Below, one piece after another: positions 7,276 to 17,290 of a stretch of DNA of 37,459 nucleotides. Numbering within the stretch: the stretch's first letter is position 1; every line of letters begins with the position of its first letter. The stretch covers positions 1 to 37,459 of the forward strand of contig JAHEJY010000014.1 in assembly GCA_024638625.1 (NCBI GenBank), in the 5' to 3' direction. The position numbers and the translations under genes were made by a program. The notes below the pieces were generated by a model. The model did not search any database, had not been told where the DNA came from, and was given only the letters and a program-made list of their open reading frames with translations. Source of the stretch: Actinomycetes bacterium. Lineage in GTDB: Bacteria > Actinomycetota > Acidimicrobiia > Spongiisociales > SHLN01.

Positions 7276-7871
7276 AACGCAGCCTCGATCACATCCAGGC
7301 ACTCGGATACAACCAGCTCGATATCGCGCGCCGCATCGATCCGACGAAATCGACCCGGTTCAGCATCCGCCAGGCCCCGATAGGTTTCTGCCACCTCCTG
7401 CATCAATGCCAACCCTTCGCTGCTGATCCGGTCGGAGGAATCCTCACGAGATAGACCGGCCTCCGGGTCAACCTCCAGCAGGATGACAAGGTCGGGCCAG
7501 ACGGATCCGAGGCCCCACATATTCGGCTCGCGGACAGAGGCAACACCCAGCCCGCGACCTCCTCCCTGGTATGCCAGAGACGAGTAAACCGTTCGATCGG
7601 ACAGGACAAAAGCTCCCCGCGCCAGAGCAGGTTCGATCACCTCGGCAGCCAACTGCGTGCGCGCCGCAGCAAACAAGAGAGCCTCCGTTCGCGCCATCAT
7701 GGACTCCCGTGCCCCCAGCAGTATCTCACGCACGGCTTCTCCAATGGCAGTACCACCGGGCTCTCTCACCATGACCACATCCAGCCCGTCTCGAATGAGA
7801 GCCGCCGCCACGAGCGTTGCCACGGTGGTCTTTCCTGCCCCATCAACGCCCTCGAAGGCTACGTACTGCAT
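7272..7871 (-). CDS. tmk: Thymidylate kinase
   Basis: A 199-residue kinase, close to usual length. EGVDGAGKTT at residues 7-16 is the P-loop. VREPGG binds dTMP, and DRTVYSSLAYQGGGRGLG is the conserved DRY-like and TMP-binding region. The LID segment is REDSSDRI. The enzyme converts dTMP to dTDP with ATP, essential for DNA synthesis. It overlaps holB by 4 nt, as in many bacteria, and lies downstream of the topA-linked transporter gene in the same direction, suggesting one replication-related transcription unit. Confidence 0.94.
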   Translation of the reverse strand: MQYVAFEGVDGAGKTTVATLVAAALIRDGLDVVMVREPGGTAIGEAVREILLGARESMMARTEALLFAAARTQLAAEVIEPALARGAFVLSDRTVYSSLAYQGGGRGLGVASVREPNMWGLGSVWPDLVILLEVDPEAGLSREDSSDRISSEGLALMQEVAETYRGLADAEPGRFRRIDAARDIELVVSECLDVIEAAL

Positions 7872-7944
7872 TCAATTCTCCATGCTTGCGAACCGTCTGC
7901 CTGCTCCACCTGCGAGCAGCCGCCCGGGCCGAATTCGAACTGCA

Positions 7945-9285
7945 TCAGCGATTTCTGCGACGGGCAACCTCATCTAGCGTCTTACGCGCAGACGGCGAAA
8001 GCCTGGCGCCCATGATCACATCTCGCTGGGACCACAGCGTAACCAGACCCGTCGCCAACACCACGGCTCCGCCCAGCAGCATGACAGCACGAATACCGTC
8101 GGACAGGATCCCGGGAAGTCGTCCTTGGAAGAGGGTCTTTAGCGGAATCGCCGCCGCCATCGAAAGCAGCAGTCCGAGACGTAGAACGGCCAGTGTCGCC
8201 GCAAAGGCCCGGCCCCGGTAATCATCGTCGACCTCGGTCTGGAGATGGGTGAAGCCCATGACATAGGCAGCTCCGGTGCCAAGGCCCACTGCGAAAATCC
8301 AGGCAGCAGCGCCGAAGACCGTCGTGATGGCTGAAGCCGCCATCAACCCTCCGCCGATGAGCAGCAAGCTCAAAGAAAAGAGGATCGAGGGTCGAACGGT
8401 TCGGGAACCCAGTACGCCTATGACCCCCATTCCTACGGCGGCACCCGTTCCCAACGCAAAGAGAATGATGTAGAAGCCGCGCTCATCGGCGTCGAGGACC
8501 TCCATCGCGAACGGGTTGCCGAGCACGATCAGCACGCCTCCGCCCAGGAGAGCCAACCCCATTCCAAAGACAACCGGGCGTATACCCCGATCGGCCGCGA
8601 CGAACTTCACGCCGTCTATCAGGTCGGTGACCGCAGTGGTTTGCTCTTCCCGGCCGTGCGTGTCGTGCCGGGACGTGGGAACTCTCAACCCGACCAGCAA
8701 GAGAGCCGAGAGCCCAAACGTGACGGCGTCGAAAACGAATGCGCCGATCTCGGCTGTCGTGACGGCCAGCGTGCTCTCAATCCTGGGCAGAAAGCCCATG
8801 GCCCAGATGATCCCCGCGCCCAGAGGGAACGTTCCATAGGCGGCCGACAGAGAGAGGCTGTTGGCGGTCGCCAAGCTTTCTTCGTCGACCAGATTCGGGA
8901 CGGTGGCTTCCTTGGCCGGCTGGAACAGCAGCGAGAACATCTCGAGGATGGCCGATAGGACCACGAGCCCGAGGACGGAATCGACAAAGATCAACGTGAG
9001 CACCAACACAGCCCGGCCGATGTCGCCCGCCACCATCAGCCACTTGCGGTCGACCCGGTCTGCCAGGACCCCGCCAAACCCCGAGAAGAGGAAGGCGGGA
9101 ACCACGCGGGCGACCAGAGCCAGCACGATTCCCACCTCATTTCCGACCCGGTCGGCCAACGACAGGATTGCAAAAAAAGCAACCCAATCCCCCAGGCTGG
9201 ACAGCAGCCCCGACCACCAGAGACGGGCGAAGGGACCTCGCGTAATCAGCGTCAAAGCACCGATGGGCTGATCAGTCGTCGTCAC
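7945..9285 (-). CDS. MFS transporter (DHA3-like), topA-tmk linked
   Basis: A 446-residue polytopic protein with many hydrophobic segments spread over two halves. The early FARLWWSGLLSSLGDWVAFFAILSLADRVG and FSGFGGVLADRVDRKWLMVAGDIGRA are typical of the MFS_3/DHA3 group, where loop 2-3 carries the DRVDRK motif. Members export macrolides, siderophores or unknown compounds by proton antiport. An MFS gene between topA and tmk is a recurrent actinobacterial arrangement, so the role may be housekeeping rather than drug export. The start is GTG at 9285 without a clear ribosome site, so the exact N-terminus is uncertain. Substrate unknown. Confidence 0.85.
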   Translation of the reverse strand: MTTTDQPIGALTLITRGPFARLWWSGLLSSLGDWVAFFAILSLADRVGNEVGIVLALVARVVPAFLFSGFGGVLADRVDRKWLMVAGDIGRAVLVLTLIFVDSVLGLVVLSAILEMFSLLFQPAKEATVPNLVDEESLATANSLSLSAAYGTFPLGAGIIWAMGFLPRIESTLAVTTAEIGAFVFDAVTFGLSALLLVGLRVPTSRHDTHGREEQTTAVTDLIDGVKFVAADRGIRPVVFGMGLALLGGGVLIVLGNPFAMEVLDADERGFYIILFALGTGAAVGMGVIGVLGSRTVRPSILFSLSLLLIGGGLMAASAITTVFGAAAWIFAVGLGTGAAYVMGFTHLQTEVDDDYRGRAFAATLAVLRLGLLLSMAAAIPLKTLFQGRLPGILSDGIRAVMLLGGAVVLATGLVTLWSQRDVIMGARLSPSARKTLDEVARRRNR

Positions 9286-9342
9286 GGACGCGAGGTTAGA
9301 TGCGTTTCAACGGCCCGGGCGAAATGGCCCATCCGAAATGGG

Positions 9343-11910
9343 CTACTTGTTAGCTAGCTTTGCTCGCCGCTCCGCCAGCAGTTCCTGGGCCCGTTCCGGA
9401 GAGACATTCTCGATGGTGTCGCCCTTTCGCAACGAGGCATTGGTCTCGCCGTCGGTGACATACGGGCCGAACCGCCCCTCTTTGAGGACGATCGGCTTCT
9501 TCGTATCGGGGTCTTCTCCCAATTCTTTCAACGGACCCTGGGCCGACTGACCGCGGCGGCGCTTGGGCTGGGCGAACACTTCGACCGCTTTCGGAACCGT
9601 CACTGTGAAAAGCTCCTCCTCGGATTCCAAACTGCGGGAATCCGATCCCATCTTGAGATACGGGCCGTATCGCCCATTCAGTGCCTGGATCTCCTCACCG
9701 GTCTCGGGGTGAACTCCGACGATGCGTGGCAGCGTCAGCAATTGAAGTGCCTGATCCAGGCTCAACGAATCGACCTCCATCGATTTGAAGAGCGAAGCCG
9801 TCTTTGGCTTGTTCTTCTTATCGGCCGGGTCCGCTTCGCCAAGTTGCACATACGGTCCAAAGCGTCCGTTCTTGGCAATGACGGTCAGGCCTGATTCCGG
9901 ATCGGTTCCGAGGATCTTGTCGCCGGACGGTCGGTTGAGCAACTCGATGGCCACCTCGAGCGTGAGCTCATCGGGAGCCATGTCGTCGGGAATCGGGGCC
10001 GTGTCCTCACCCCGCGACAGGAACGGACCGTAGCGGCCGGCGCGAGCCTCGATCAGGTGACCGTCCGGGTCCTCACCGATCGGAAAGCTGTTTACCTGGC
10101 GGGCGTCGATTTCGCCCAGGCGGTCGACCACCATCTGGGCCAGGCCGGGCGACCCGTTCCCGAGGTAGAACTTGCGAAGCCACGGCCGGGATTCGGTGTC
10201 GCCACTTGCTATGTCGTCGAGGTCGGCCTCCATCCTGGCTGTGAACTCGTAGTCGACGAGGTCGGAGAAATGCTGCTCCAGGAGACCGACCGTGGCGAAA
10301 GCAGTGAATGACGGGATGAGGGCGGCGCCGCGCTTCCACACGTAGCCCCGATCCTGGATCGTCGAGATGATCGACGCATACGTCGACGGTCGCCCTATGC
10401 CGAGTTCTTCGAGACGTTCTATCAACGAGGCCTCGTTATAGCGGGCCGGGGGTTTCGTGTCGTGGCCGACAGCGTCGATCTTGATAGCCGTAACGTCGTC
10501 ATCCTCAACCATCGGCGGCAGATGCTTTTCTTTGTCGTCCAGGTCGGCCTCAGGGTTATCGGAACCCTCCACATACGCTCGCATGAACCCCGGGAAGGTA
10601 ATCGTGAGACCAGAGGCGCCGAATACGGTCGCGCGACCGTCAGTCGCCTCACCGGCAATCCGAACAACCACACGCTCACCCTTGGCGTCGGCCATCTGGG
10701 ATGCAATGGTCCTCTTCCAAATCAGCTCATACAGTTTCGCTTCGTCGCTGTTCACCTGCTTGGCAACATCGGTCGGCATCTGAAACGCATCGCCGGCAGG
10801 ACGGATGGCTTCATGAGCCTCCTGGGCACCCTTGGCGGTTCCATAGATCCGGGGTTGATCGTGGAGGTATTCGTTGCCGTATAACCCTGCCACCTGGTTG
10901 CGAGCCGCCGCCAAGGCCGTTTCGGAAAGCGTTGTCGAATCAGTGCGCATATAGGTGATAAAGCCGTTCTCATACAGTCGTTGAGCCGCCGACATCGTCC
11001 GCGAAGACGAGAACCGAAGACTGCGCAACGCGTCCTGTTGGAGAGTGGATGTGCGAAAGGGGGCCTTGGGTCTGCGGGTATACGGTTTGCGGTCCACATC
11101 GGTGACCGAGAACGGCTGACCTGTCAGCTTCTGCTTGAGATCTTCGGCAGCACCCTCGTCGAGAAGAACCACCTTCCTGGACTTGAGTTCCCCTGCCGGA
11201 TTGAAGTCCTTGCCGGTGGCAATCTTTTTTTCATCGATCGTCAGAAGCTTGGCATCGAACATTTCTCGTTCCGCAGTCTCAAAAACCGCGTCAATGCTGA
11301 AGTAGGAAGCTGACACAAATGCGATCCGCTCGCGCTCGCGTTGCACAATGATGCGAACAGCTGGGCTCTGTACTCGGCCGGCCGAGAGTTTGGGACGCAC
11401 CATTTTCCAGAGCACCGGGGACACTTCGTACCCGACCAGCCGATCGAGGATGCGCCTTGTCTCCTGGGCGTCGACGAGATTCTGATCCAGATGCCCGGAG
11501 TTTTCCAACGCGTTGTGGATGGCGTCCTCGGTGATCTCGTTGAACACCATTCGCTTGACATCGACTTTCGGTTTCAGCACTTCGAGGAGGTGCCACGCGA
11601 TTGCCTCCCCTTCCCTGTCTTTGTCGGTTGCCAGATACAACTCGTCCGATTCTTTCAACAGCTTCTTGAGCTTGGTGACCTGAGCTTTCTTGTCCTTCGG
11701 TACCACATAGAGAGGTTCGAATGCGTTCTCGACATCGACGCCCATACGCGCCCACTTCTCGCCCTTGTATTTGGTTGGGATCTCGGCCGCGTTTCGAGGC
11801 AGATCGCGTATGTGACCGATGCTGGAATCAACGACGAAGTCGGACCCCAGGATCTTGCCGATCTTTTTGGCCTTCGCCGGAGATTCGACAATGACTAAGG
11901 ATTTTGCCAC
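9343..11910 (-). CDS. topA: DNA topoisomerase I
   Basis: An 855-residue type IA topoisomerase. The TOPRIM domain starts with LVIVESPAKAKKI and has the metal-binding TDKDREGEA at residues 95-103. RPKLSAGRVQSPAVR marks the central domain and the catalytic tyrosine is Tyr320 in FITYMRTDS. The C-terminal part lacks zinc-finger cysteines and instead has four repeats built around GR(Y/F)GP(F/Y), the actinobacterial type of TopoI C-terminal repeat. The enzyme relaxes negative supercoils behind replication and transcription. The GTG start at 11910 follows GAGGAGG at good spacing. A promoter candidate lies at 11966-11995. Confidence 0.96.
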   Translation of the reverse strand: MAKSLVIVESPAKAKKIGKILGSDFVVDSSIGHIRDLPRNAAEIPTKYKGEKWARMGVDVENAFEPLYVVPKDKKAQVTKLKKLLKESDELYLATDKDREGEAIAWHLLEVLKPKVDVKRMVFNEITEDAIHNALENSGHLDQNLVDAQETRRILDRLVGYEVSPVLWKMVRPKLSAGRVQSPAVRIIVQRERERIAFVSASYFSIDAVFETAEREMFDAKLLTIDEKKIATGKDFNPAGELKSRKVVLLDEGAAEDLKQKLTGQPFSVTDVDRKPYTRRPKAPFRTSTLQQDALRSLRFSSSRTMSAAQRLYENGFITYMRTDSTTLSETALAAARNQVAGLYGNEYLHDQPRIYGTAKGAQEAHEAIRPAGDAFQMPTDVAKQVNSDEAKLYELIWKRTIASQMADAKGERVVVRIAGEATDGRATVFGASGLTITFPGFMRAYVEGSDNPEADLDDKEKHLPPMVEDDDVTAIKIDAVGHDTKPPARYNEASLIERLEELGIGRPSTYASIISTIQDRGYVWKRGAALIPSFTAFATVGLLEQHFSDLVDYEFTARMEADLDDIASGDTESRPWLRKFYLGNGSPGLAQMVVDRLGEIDARQVNSFPIGEDPDGHLIEARAGRYGPFLSRGEDTAPIPDDMAPDELTLEVAIELLNRPSGDKILGTDPESGLTVIAKNGRFGPYVQLGEADPADKKNKPKTASLFKSMEVDSLSLDQALQLLTLPRIVGVHPETGEEIQALNGRYGPYLKMGSDSRSLESEEELFTVTVPKAVEVFAQPKRRRGQSAQGPLKELGEDPDTKKPIVLKEGRFGPYVTDGETNASLRKGDTIENVSPERAQELLAERRAKLANK

Positions 11911-11965
11911 CGGCTACCTCCTCGGTAGGTGACAGTGCCGCCCGAATACAGGGTGGCGGGACAAG

Positions 11966-11995
11966 TGTTTACCGGTGTCCCCCCGGCAATGTCAA
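11966..11995 (-). promoter_or_regulatory. Candidate topA promoter
   Basis: On the minus strand a perfect -35 TTGACA (11995-11990) is followed after 18 bp by TAAACA (11971-11966), a weak -10. The start would be near 11958, giving a 5' leader of about 50 nt that carries the GAGGAGG ribosome site of topA. Supported by position and the -35 only. Confidence 0.4.
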
Positions 11996-12146
11996 GGTCT
12001 TCCGCGAATCGGACGGACCCTGTCATGCGAGTAATAACGCCCCAACCGTACGCCGACTTGAGGTATTCCGGGAACCAATCCGCCATATTGATAGAGTGGC
12101 TGGCAGATTGCGGAGTCCCCACCGGACTACCGGATCCGGAGGTCAT

Positions 12147-13322
12147 TTGGATTCCAATCCCGTTATCGAAACGCTCGGTCGTCGACTCCGCCTTGCCGTA
12201 GTCGGTGGCGGTCCGGGTAGTTTCATCGGCTCGATGCACCGTACCGCGGCTCGTATCGACGACCGGTATGAACTGGTGGCCTGTGCTCTGTCGTCAGATC
12301 CGACCCGGTCCCTCGAACACGGCGGTGCCCTCGGCGTCGCCAGGCCATACGCAGACGCGATGGGGCTGCTCGACGCCGAGGCCGGTCTCGAGACCGGAGC
12401 CGACGTTGTCGCCATCATGACGCCAAACGACAGCCACCATCGATACTCCATGGCAGCGCTGGAACGGGGTTTCGATGTCATCAGCGACAAACCAATCGCC
12501 AACACGTTGCACGATGCCCTCGACATTGTGGCCAAAGTCGAAGAGACGGGTCTTGTGTTCTGCCTCACGCACAACTACACAGGCTATCCGATGGCGCGTC
12601 AGGCCCGGGCCATGGTTGCGGCCGGCGAAATCGGAGAGATCCGCCTCATTCAGGTGGAATACGTCCAGGGAGGTAAGGCACGCGAAGCCGATCCGACCGG
12701 CGATGACCTCCCATGGCGCTATGACCCCGTGCGAGGCGGTCCATCCCTGGTCTTGGGAGACATCGGAACCCACGCCCACAATCTCGTCCGGTTCGTCACC
12801 GGCCTGGAAGTCAGCGCTGTGGCGGGGGAGGTCGGCCACATCGTTCCGAATCGGCTCGTTGACGACTACGCCGGGGCACAGCTGCGCTTGTCCAACGGGG
12901 CGAGAGGCAGCTTCTGGGTCACGCAGGCGGCGGCGGGTATGGAGAACTGTCTGCGAATCCGGGTCTCGGGCTCGGCCGCAACCCTCGAGTGGTCCCAGGA
13001 AACCCCGACCCGTCTCATAGTGCGCCCGATCGGCATGCCAGCTGAGATCCGTACCCCAAACGGGCCGGGAACGTTTCCCCTCGCAAGGCGCGCCAGCCGC
13101 ATCGTGGCAGGTCACCCCGAAGGGTTTCACGAGGGCTTCGCCAATCTCTATTCCGACGCCGCCGAGGCGATCGCAGCCCGGCGGGCTGCGGTGGAACCTG
13201 ATCCTCTCGCGATGCATTTTCCCAACGCCCGGGATGGGGCAATCGGAGTGAAGTTCGTCGAAGCCGTGATCCGATCGAGTGAGAATGACGGGGCGTGGAC
13301 CGCCGCGACCCTCGAGATCTGA
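12147..13322 (+). CDS. Gfo/Idh/MocA-family oxidoreductase
   Basis: A 391-residue NAD(P)-dependent dehydrogenase. The reading frame is open from 11904, but the TTG at 12147 is chosen: GGAGG lies 4 nt before it and the nucleotide-binding motif LAVVGGGPGSF follows within 15 residues. MTPNDSHHRYSMAALERGFDVISDKPIA is the family hallmark, with the catalytic lysine in DKP, and GDIGTHAHNLVRFVTG holds the conserved acid-histidine pair. Members oxidise hydroxyl groups of sugars, inositols and related compounds. It is the first gene of a three-gene rightward run with another family member and an SDR, and faces a xylose/ribose-type importer, so a sugar or polyol catabolic role is likely. Substrate unknown. 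Confidence 0.88.
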   Translation: MDSNPVIETLGRRLRLAVVGGGPGSFIGSMHRTAARIDDRYELVACALSSDPTRSLEHGGALGVARPYADAMGLLDAEAGLETGADVVAIMTPNDSHHRYSMAALERGFDVISDKPIANTLHDALDIVAKVEETGLVFCLTHNYTGYPMARQARAMVAAGEIGEIRLIQVEYVQGGKAREADPTGDDLPWRYDPVRGGPSLVLGDIGTHAHNLVRFVTGLEVSAVAGEVGHIVPNRLVDDYAGAQLRLSNGARGSFWVTQAAAGMENCLRIRVSGSAATLEWSQETPTRLIVRPIGMPAEIRTPNGPGTFPLARRASRIVAGHPEGFHEGFANLYSDAAEAIAARRAAVEPDPLAMHFPNARDGAIGVKFVEAVIRSSENDGAWTAATLEI

Positions 13323-13346
13323 ATTCCAACATATGAAAGGCACAGC

Positions 13347-14324
13347 ATGATCAGATGGGGAATCTTGAGCACGGCCGACATAGGCATGGCGAAGGTCACG
13401 CCGGCAATTCAGGCTGCGCCTAACTGTGAAGTCGTCGCCATCGCCTCGCGTGACGTGGATCGGGCCGAAGCCGCCGCCGCCAAGCTCGGCGTTTCGGAAT
13501 CGTACGGCTCGTACGAAGCACTCCTCGAGGCCGATGACATCGATGCCGTCTACATTCCTCTGCCGAACGACCTGCACGCCGAATGGACCATCAAGGCAGC
13601 CGGGGCCGGCAAGCACATCCTGTGCGAAAAACCCCTGGCAATGTCGCAGGGCCAGGCGCAGGAAATGATCGAGGCATGCGAAGAAGCCGGCATCCGGTTG
13701 GCAGAGGCGTTCATGTACCGCCACCATCCCACCTGGATCAAAGCGCTCTCGCTCCTCCGCGAAGGATCGATAGGAGAACTCGTCGCTGTACAGAGCTGGT
13801 TCAGCTACTTCAATGATGATCCCGCCAACATCCGCAACCGGACCGAACATGGGGGCGGGGCGATCATGGATATCGGTTGTTACAACATCAATCTGTCGCG
13901 GCTCCTCTTCGGAACCGAGCCCACGGCCATCAGGGCCTCAGTCCGCCGCGACCCGGTCATGGGCATCGACACCCTGTCGTCGGCCGTGCTCGAGTTTGCC
14001 GGGGGCGGGCAGTCAACGTTTACGTGCTCCACGCGAGCCGAGAGCTATCAGCGGGTCCATATTGTCGGGACCGCCGGTCGTATCGAGATCGAGATTCCAT
14101 TCAACATCCCACCGGATGTGCCGACCAGGGTCTTTGTGAGCCGTGGCGGAGATGCGCCCGTTGATCCTGCCACCGAGACCTTGACGTTCGAGCCGGCGAA
14201 TCAATACACCATCCAGGCCGAACTCTTTGCCAGAGCCCTGCTCGACGACGCTCCGATGCCAGTCGACATTCGTGACGCAATCGGCAACATGACAGTCATC
14301 GACGCGATCCTGAGCACGACCTAG
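13347..14324 (+). CDS. Gfo/Idh/MocA-family oxidoreductase (pentose dehydrogenase-like)
   Basis: A 325-residue protein starting MIRWGILSTADIG, the nucleotide-binding segment seen in the xylose and glucose-fructose dehydrogenase branch. The hallmark CEKPLAMS places the catalytic lysine near residue 95, and GGGAIMDIGCYNINLSRLLFG holds the conserved aspartate and aromatic residue. RLAEAFMYRHHPTW also fits this branch, which includes NADP-linked D-xylose 1-dehydrogenases. It follows the first dehydrogenase by 24 bp with an AAAGG ribosome site. Together with the XylF-like importer nearby, pentose oxidation is a reasonable guess, not proven. Confidence 0.87.
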   Translation: MIRWGILSTADIGMAKVTPAIQAAPNCEVVAIASRDVDRAEAAAAKLGVSESYGSYEALLEADDIDAVYIPLPNDLHAEWTIKAAGAGKHILCEKPLAMSQGQAQEMIEACEEAGIRLAEAFMYRHHPTWIKALSLLREGSIGELVAVQSWFSYFNDDPANIRNRTEHGGGAIMDIGCYNINLSRLLFGTEPTAIRASVRRDPVMGIDTLSSAVLEFAGGGQSTFTCSTRAESYQRVHIVGTAGRIEIEIPFNIPPDVPTRVFVSRGGDAPVDPATETLTFEPANQYTIQAELFARALLDDAPMPVDIRDAIGNMTVIDAILSTT

Positions 14325-14362
14325 ATGCCTAGATTTGACCTGCCGACCGAAAGCTGAATGAC

Positions 14363-15082
14363 ATGCGCGATCTGACCGACCTCACCGTAGCCATCACAGG
14401 AGCCAGCGCCGGCATCGGTGCTGCAACTGCCCGGGCGCTGGTCGAACATGGTGCCAATGTCGCGCTCGGAGCCAGGCGAGTCGACCGGCTCGAAGAGCTG
14501 GCAGATGACCTCGGCGACCGCGCTCTCGTGGTCGAGATGGACGTCCGGGTGCCGGAGCATGCTCGCAACCTCGTGGAACAGACGGTCGGCACGTTCGGAA
14601 AGCTGGATGCGATCGTCGCCAATGCCGGAATCGGTGCCTATGGGGGGATCATGGACCTCACCGATGAGCAACTGGCAGACATGATGGACACCAACGTTGC
14701 CGGTACGGTCTGGCCGATCCGGGCGGCCGTCCCACAGTTTCTCGAGCAAGGTGGCGGCGACATCGTGATCGTTGCATCGGTGGCCGGACTGCGGGGAGCC
14801 GGAGACGAGGCGGTCTATGCAGCGACCAAATTCGCTCAAGTGGGTCTGGCAGGCGGACTCGATCGCGAGCTGCGAGAGCAGAATATTCGAGTCAGCACGC
14901 TCTGTCCGGGAGGGACTGCCACGGAGTTCGCCATGGGGGCGGGCCGCACCCCTGACATGCCAGGGCTCGACGACATGATGCGGCCAGAAGATGTTGCCGA
15001 AGCCGTGCTCACCGTGCTACGTCAACCACTGTCGATGAGAACACTGGTCTGGTCGATGCGGAGCATCAAAGAAGCGGACTGA
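14363..15082 (+). CDS. Short-chain dehydrogenase/reductase
   Basis: A 239-residue classical SDR. TGASAGIGAATARAL at residues 13-27 binds the cofactor, NAGIGAYG is the NAG motif, IVIVASVAG carries the catalytic serine and YAATK the catalytic tyrosine and lysine. The arginines in ARRVDR after the second strand favour NADP(H). It is 38 bp after the second Gfo/Idh/MocA gene in the same direction, so it probably works on the same sugar or polyol route. It converges with the ABC ATPase gene, and only 8 bp separate their stops, so there is no room for a terminator between them. Confidence 0.87.
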   Translation: MRDLTDLTVAITGASAGIGAATARALVEHGANVALGARRVDRLEELADDLGDRALVVEMDVRVPEHARNLVEQTVGTFGKLDAIVANAGIGAYGGIMDLTDEQLADMMDTNVAGTVWPIRAAVPQFLEQGGGDIVIVASVAGLRGAGDEAVYAATKFAQVGLAGGLDRELREQNIRVSTLCPGGTATEFAMGAGRTPDMPGLDDMMRPEDVAEAVLTVLRQPLSMRTLVWSMRSIKEAD

Positions 15083-15090
15083 CCGGGCCG

Positions 15091-15882
15091 CTACTCGTGG
15101 AGAGCCTCCAACTCGGTAGAGCTCACCTCGCCGGGCAACTTCCCGATGATGATCATGCCGAGCACATCATCTTTGGTGACATCGTTCTTGTTGACGGTAC
15201 CCACCAGCTTTCCTTGCAGCATCACGCTGATCCGGTCAGCCAGGTCGAACACGTCGTGGATGTCGTGACTGATCAGGAAGATCCCGATGCCTTCCGCCTT
15301 GAGCTGTTTGATGAGTTCGGTGACCTGGGCGGTCTCGGCCGGCCCGAGGGCGGCAGTCGGCTCGTCCATGATCAGGATCCTGGCGTTGAAGTGCACGGCC
15401 CGGGCGATTGCGACGGATTGGCGCTGGCCACCCGAGAGCGAGTTGACCGGGACCTTGAAGTTCAGAAACTTTGGATTGAGACGGCCCATGACCTCGCGGG
15501 CCGCCGACTCCATTGCGGAATCGTCGAGCGTCCGGAAACTGGTTTTTAGCTCACGACCCAGGAACATATTTGCCGTAGCGTCGATATTCTCCGCGAGCGC
15601 CAGCGTTTGATAGATGGTTTCGATGGCGTACTGCTTGGCGTCACGAGGCGTGGTGATGCTCACCGGCTCGCCGTTGATATAGATCTGACCCGAGTCGCAC
15701 TTGTGAGCGCCCGATAGCGTCTTGATCAAGGTCGTCTTGCCGGCCCCGTTGCCACCGACCAGCGCCACCACCTCTCCGGGGTACAGGTCGATCGTCACGC
15801 CGTCGACGGCGTGCACACCTCCGAACGCAACCCGGATATCGCGTAGCTCGACGAGCGGGGTTCCGGTCCGATCAACCGCCAT
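15091..15882 (-). CDS. Sugar ABC importer ATP-binding protein
   Basis: A 263-residue single ATPase domain. Walker A is GGNGAGKTT at residues 43-51, the signature is [14 protein letters not shown], Walker B is [12 protein letters not shown] and the switch histidine is in [10 protein letters not shown]. This closely resembles the first half of RbsA/XylG; those usually have two fused ATPase domains of about 500 residues, so this is the shorter single-domain kind, like FrcA, which must act as a homodimer. It powers sugar uptake with the permease and binding protein encoded upstream. Its start shares a base with the permease stop (TGATG). Confidence 0.92.
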   Translation of the reverse strand: MAVDRTGTPLVELRDIRVAFGGVHAVDGVTIDLYPGEVVALVGGNGAGKTTLIKTLSGAHKCDSGQIYINGEPVSITTPRDAKQYAIETIYQTLALAENIDATANMFLGRELKTSFRTLDDSAMESAAREVMGRLNPKFLNFKVPVNSLSGGQRQSVAIARAVHFNARILIMDEPTAALGPAETAQVTELIKQLKAEGIGIFLISHDIHDVFDLADRISVMLQGKLVGTVNKNDVTKDDVLGMIIIGKLPGEVSSTELEALHE

Positions 15883-17204
15883 CAGGTCGATCCCCTCCGG
15901 TAGAACGTATCGATTGCGACGGCCACCACCAACACGACTCCGACAGCGATGTCCTGCAGCGGGGCGTCGATCCCGACCAACACCATGCCGGACTGCAGCG
16001 ACTGCATCACCAATGCACCCAGAACGGCACCGGGAATCGTGCCGATGCCACCTGCGAGCGAGGTTCCCCCGATCACTGCGGCCGCAATGACGTAGAGCTC
16101 CGTGAGCTGACCGAGCCCGCTCACTGCGGCGTTGAGGCGTGCGATCTGCACAGCGGCGGCAACACCAACCAGGGCTCCCATCAGCGCGAACGTCTTGACT
16201 GTCGTGAGCCGGGTTTTGATGCCACCCAGTTCAGCCGCCTCGGGATTGCCGCCGATCGCAAATACATATCGGCCGAAGCTGATCCGCGTCGAGATGAAGG
16301 TCATGATCAGCGCCACGACAATCGCAATCAACACGGGGTTGGCGAGTCCGAGCGGAATATCCAGACCGCCTTCTGGCCACACGAGGCCTTCTTGTTCCGC
16401 CCGTTGCCGGGCGAGAAGCGGGGGCAGGAAGTAGCGATTGAGGTATCCGACGGCGCCGAGCACGACGCCTACTCCGATGACGCCGATCGTGGCATCCGCC
16501 CAAAGCGGTCGCATGGCAAACCCGTAGCGCTGTCTGGTGCGGCGACCATTGATCAGCAGCACGACAAAGCCGACGCTCGCGACGACCGCGACCACCCAAC
16601 TCAGAAAGCCGCCGATGGTGCCACGGGAACCCCCACCCAGCAACTGGAAGCTCGAATCCATCGGCGCGATGGTGCGCCCGCTTGCCATCCACCATGCGAC
16701 CCCGCGCCACACCAACAGACCACCCAGGGTCACAATGAACGATGGCACACCGATATAGGCGATGATTGCGCCCTGAAACGCCCCCAGGGCTGCGCCGAGT
16801 GCGATACCGAGGACCAGTGCGATGATCCAGGTCATCGGATGGTCGAAGCCGATGATGTCGGGGAGGATCTCGGCCTGCAGCAAGGCCATTGCCATCCCCA
16901 CCACGGCCAGCATCGATCCGACGGACAAGTCAATGTTGCGTGACACGATGATCAGCACCATCCCGGTGGCCATGATCGCGACGGCGGACGTCTGGACGGA
17001 GAGGTTCCACAGGTTGCGAGGGGTGAGAAATGTTCCCCCCGACCAGATGTGGAAGCTGATCCAAATGATGGCCAGGGCGCCGAGCATCCCGATCAGACGG
17101 GTGTCGACCTCCATCGATCGAAGTGCACCGACCAGCCCACCGCTCCCGGCTACATCGTCATCAGAGGTGGCAACGGGATCCGGCTGGGTGGACACGTCTG
17201 TCAT
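15882..17204 (-). CDS. Sugar ABC importer permease (XylH/RbsC-type)
   Basis: A 440-residue membrane protein. After a hydrophilic N-terminus come many hydrophobic segments, including [25 protein letters not shown], the RbsC/XylH signature, and [28 protein letters not shown], the cytoplasmic coupling loop that contacts the ATPase. The length above 400 residues is closer to XylH than to RbsC (about 320). It forms the membrane channel for a pentose or similar sugar. A strong hairpin separates it from the binding-protein gene and may reduce its expression relative to that gene. Confidence 0.9.
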   Translation of the reverse strand: MTDVSTQPDPVATSDDDVAGSGGLVGALRSMEVDTRLIGMLGALAIIWISFHIWSGGTFLTPRNLWNLSVQTSAVAIMATGMVLIIVSRNIDLSVGSMLAVVGMAMALLQAEILPDIIGFDHPMTWIIALVLGIALGAALGAFQGAIIAYIGVPSFIVTLGGLLVWRGVAWWMASGRTIAPMDSSFQLLGGGSRGTIGGFLSWVVAVVASVGFVVLLINGRRTRQRYGFAMRPLWADATIGVIGVGVVLGAVGYLNRYFLPPLLARQRAEQEGLVWPEGGLDIPLGLANPVLIAIVVALIMTFISTRISFGRYVFAIGGNPEAAELGGIKTRLTTVKTFALMGALVGVAAAVQIARLNAAVSGLGQLTELYVIAAAVIGGTSLAGGIGTIPGAVLGALVMQSLQSGMVLVGIDAPLQDIAVGVVLVVAVAIDTFYRRGST

Positions 17205-17227
17205 TCACGACACCTTAGAGAATCGCA

Positions 17228-17262
17228 AACGCCGCGTCCAGGAAAGCCCCGGACGCGGCGTT
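17228..17262 (-). terminator. Intra-operon hairpin (attenuator or RNA stabiliser)
   Basis: A perfect 12-bp stem, AACGCCGCGTCC and GGACGCGGCGTT, with an 11-base loop lies between the binding-protein stop and the permease start. In the operon direction it has only a short T run, so partial termination or protection of the upstream mRNA end is more likely than a full stop. The T-rich run GTTTTAT is on the opposite strand side. Such hairpins are common after binding-protein genes. Confidence 0.55.
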
Positions 17263-17290
17263 GCGTGTTTTATGTCGGTGGGTCAGGCGA

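Noticed and set aside
9327-9343. Hairpin GCCCAT/ATGGGC at the topA stop as terminator
   Set aside because: The stem is only 6 bp, overlaps the topA stop codon and lacks a T-run, so it is too weak to call.
12294-13850. Minus-strand open frame of 518 codons
   Set aside because: It runs opposite two clear Gfo/Idh/MocA genes with intact motifs; its own translation has no recognisable domain.
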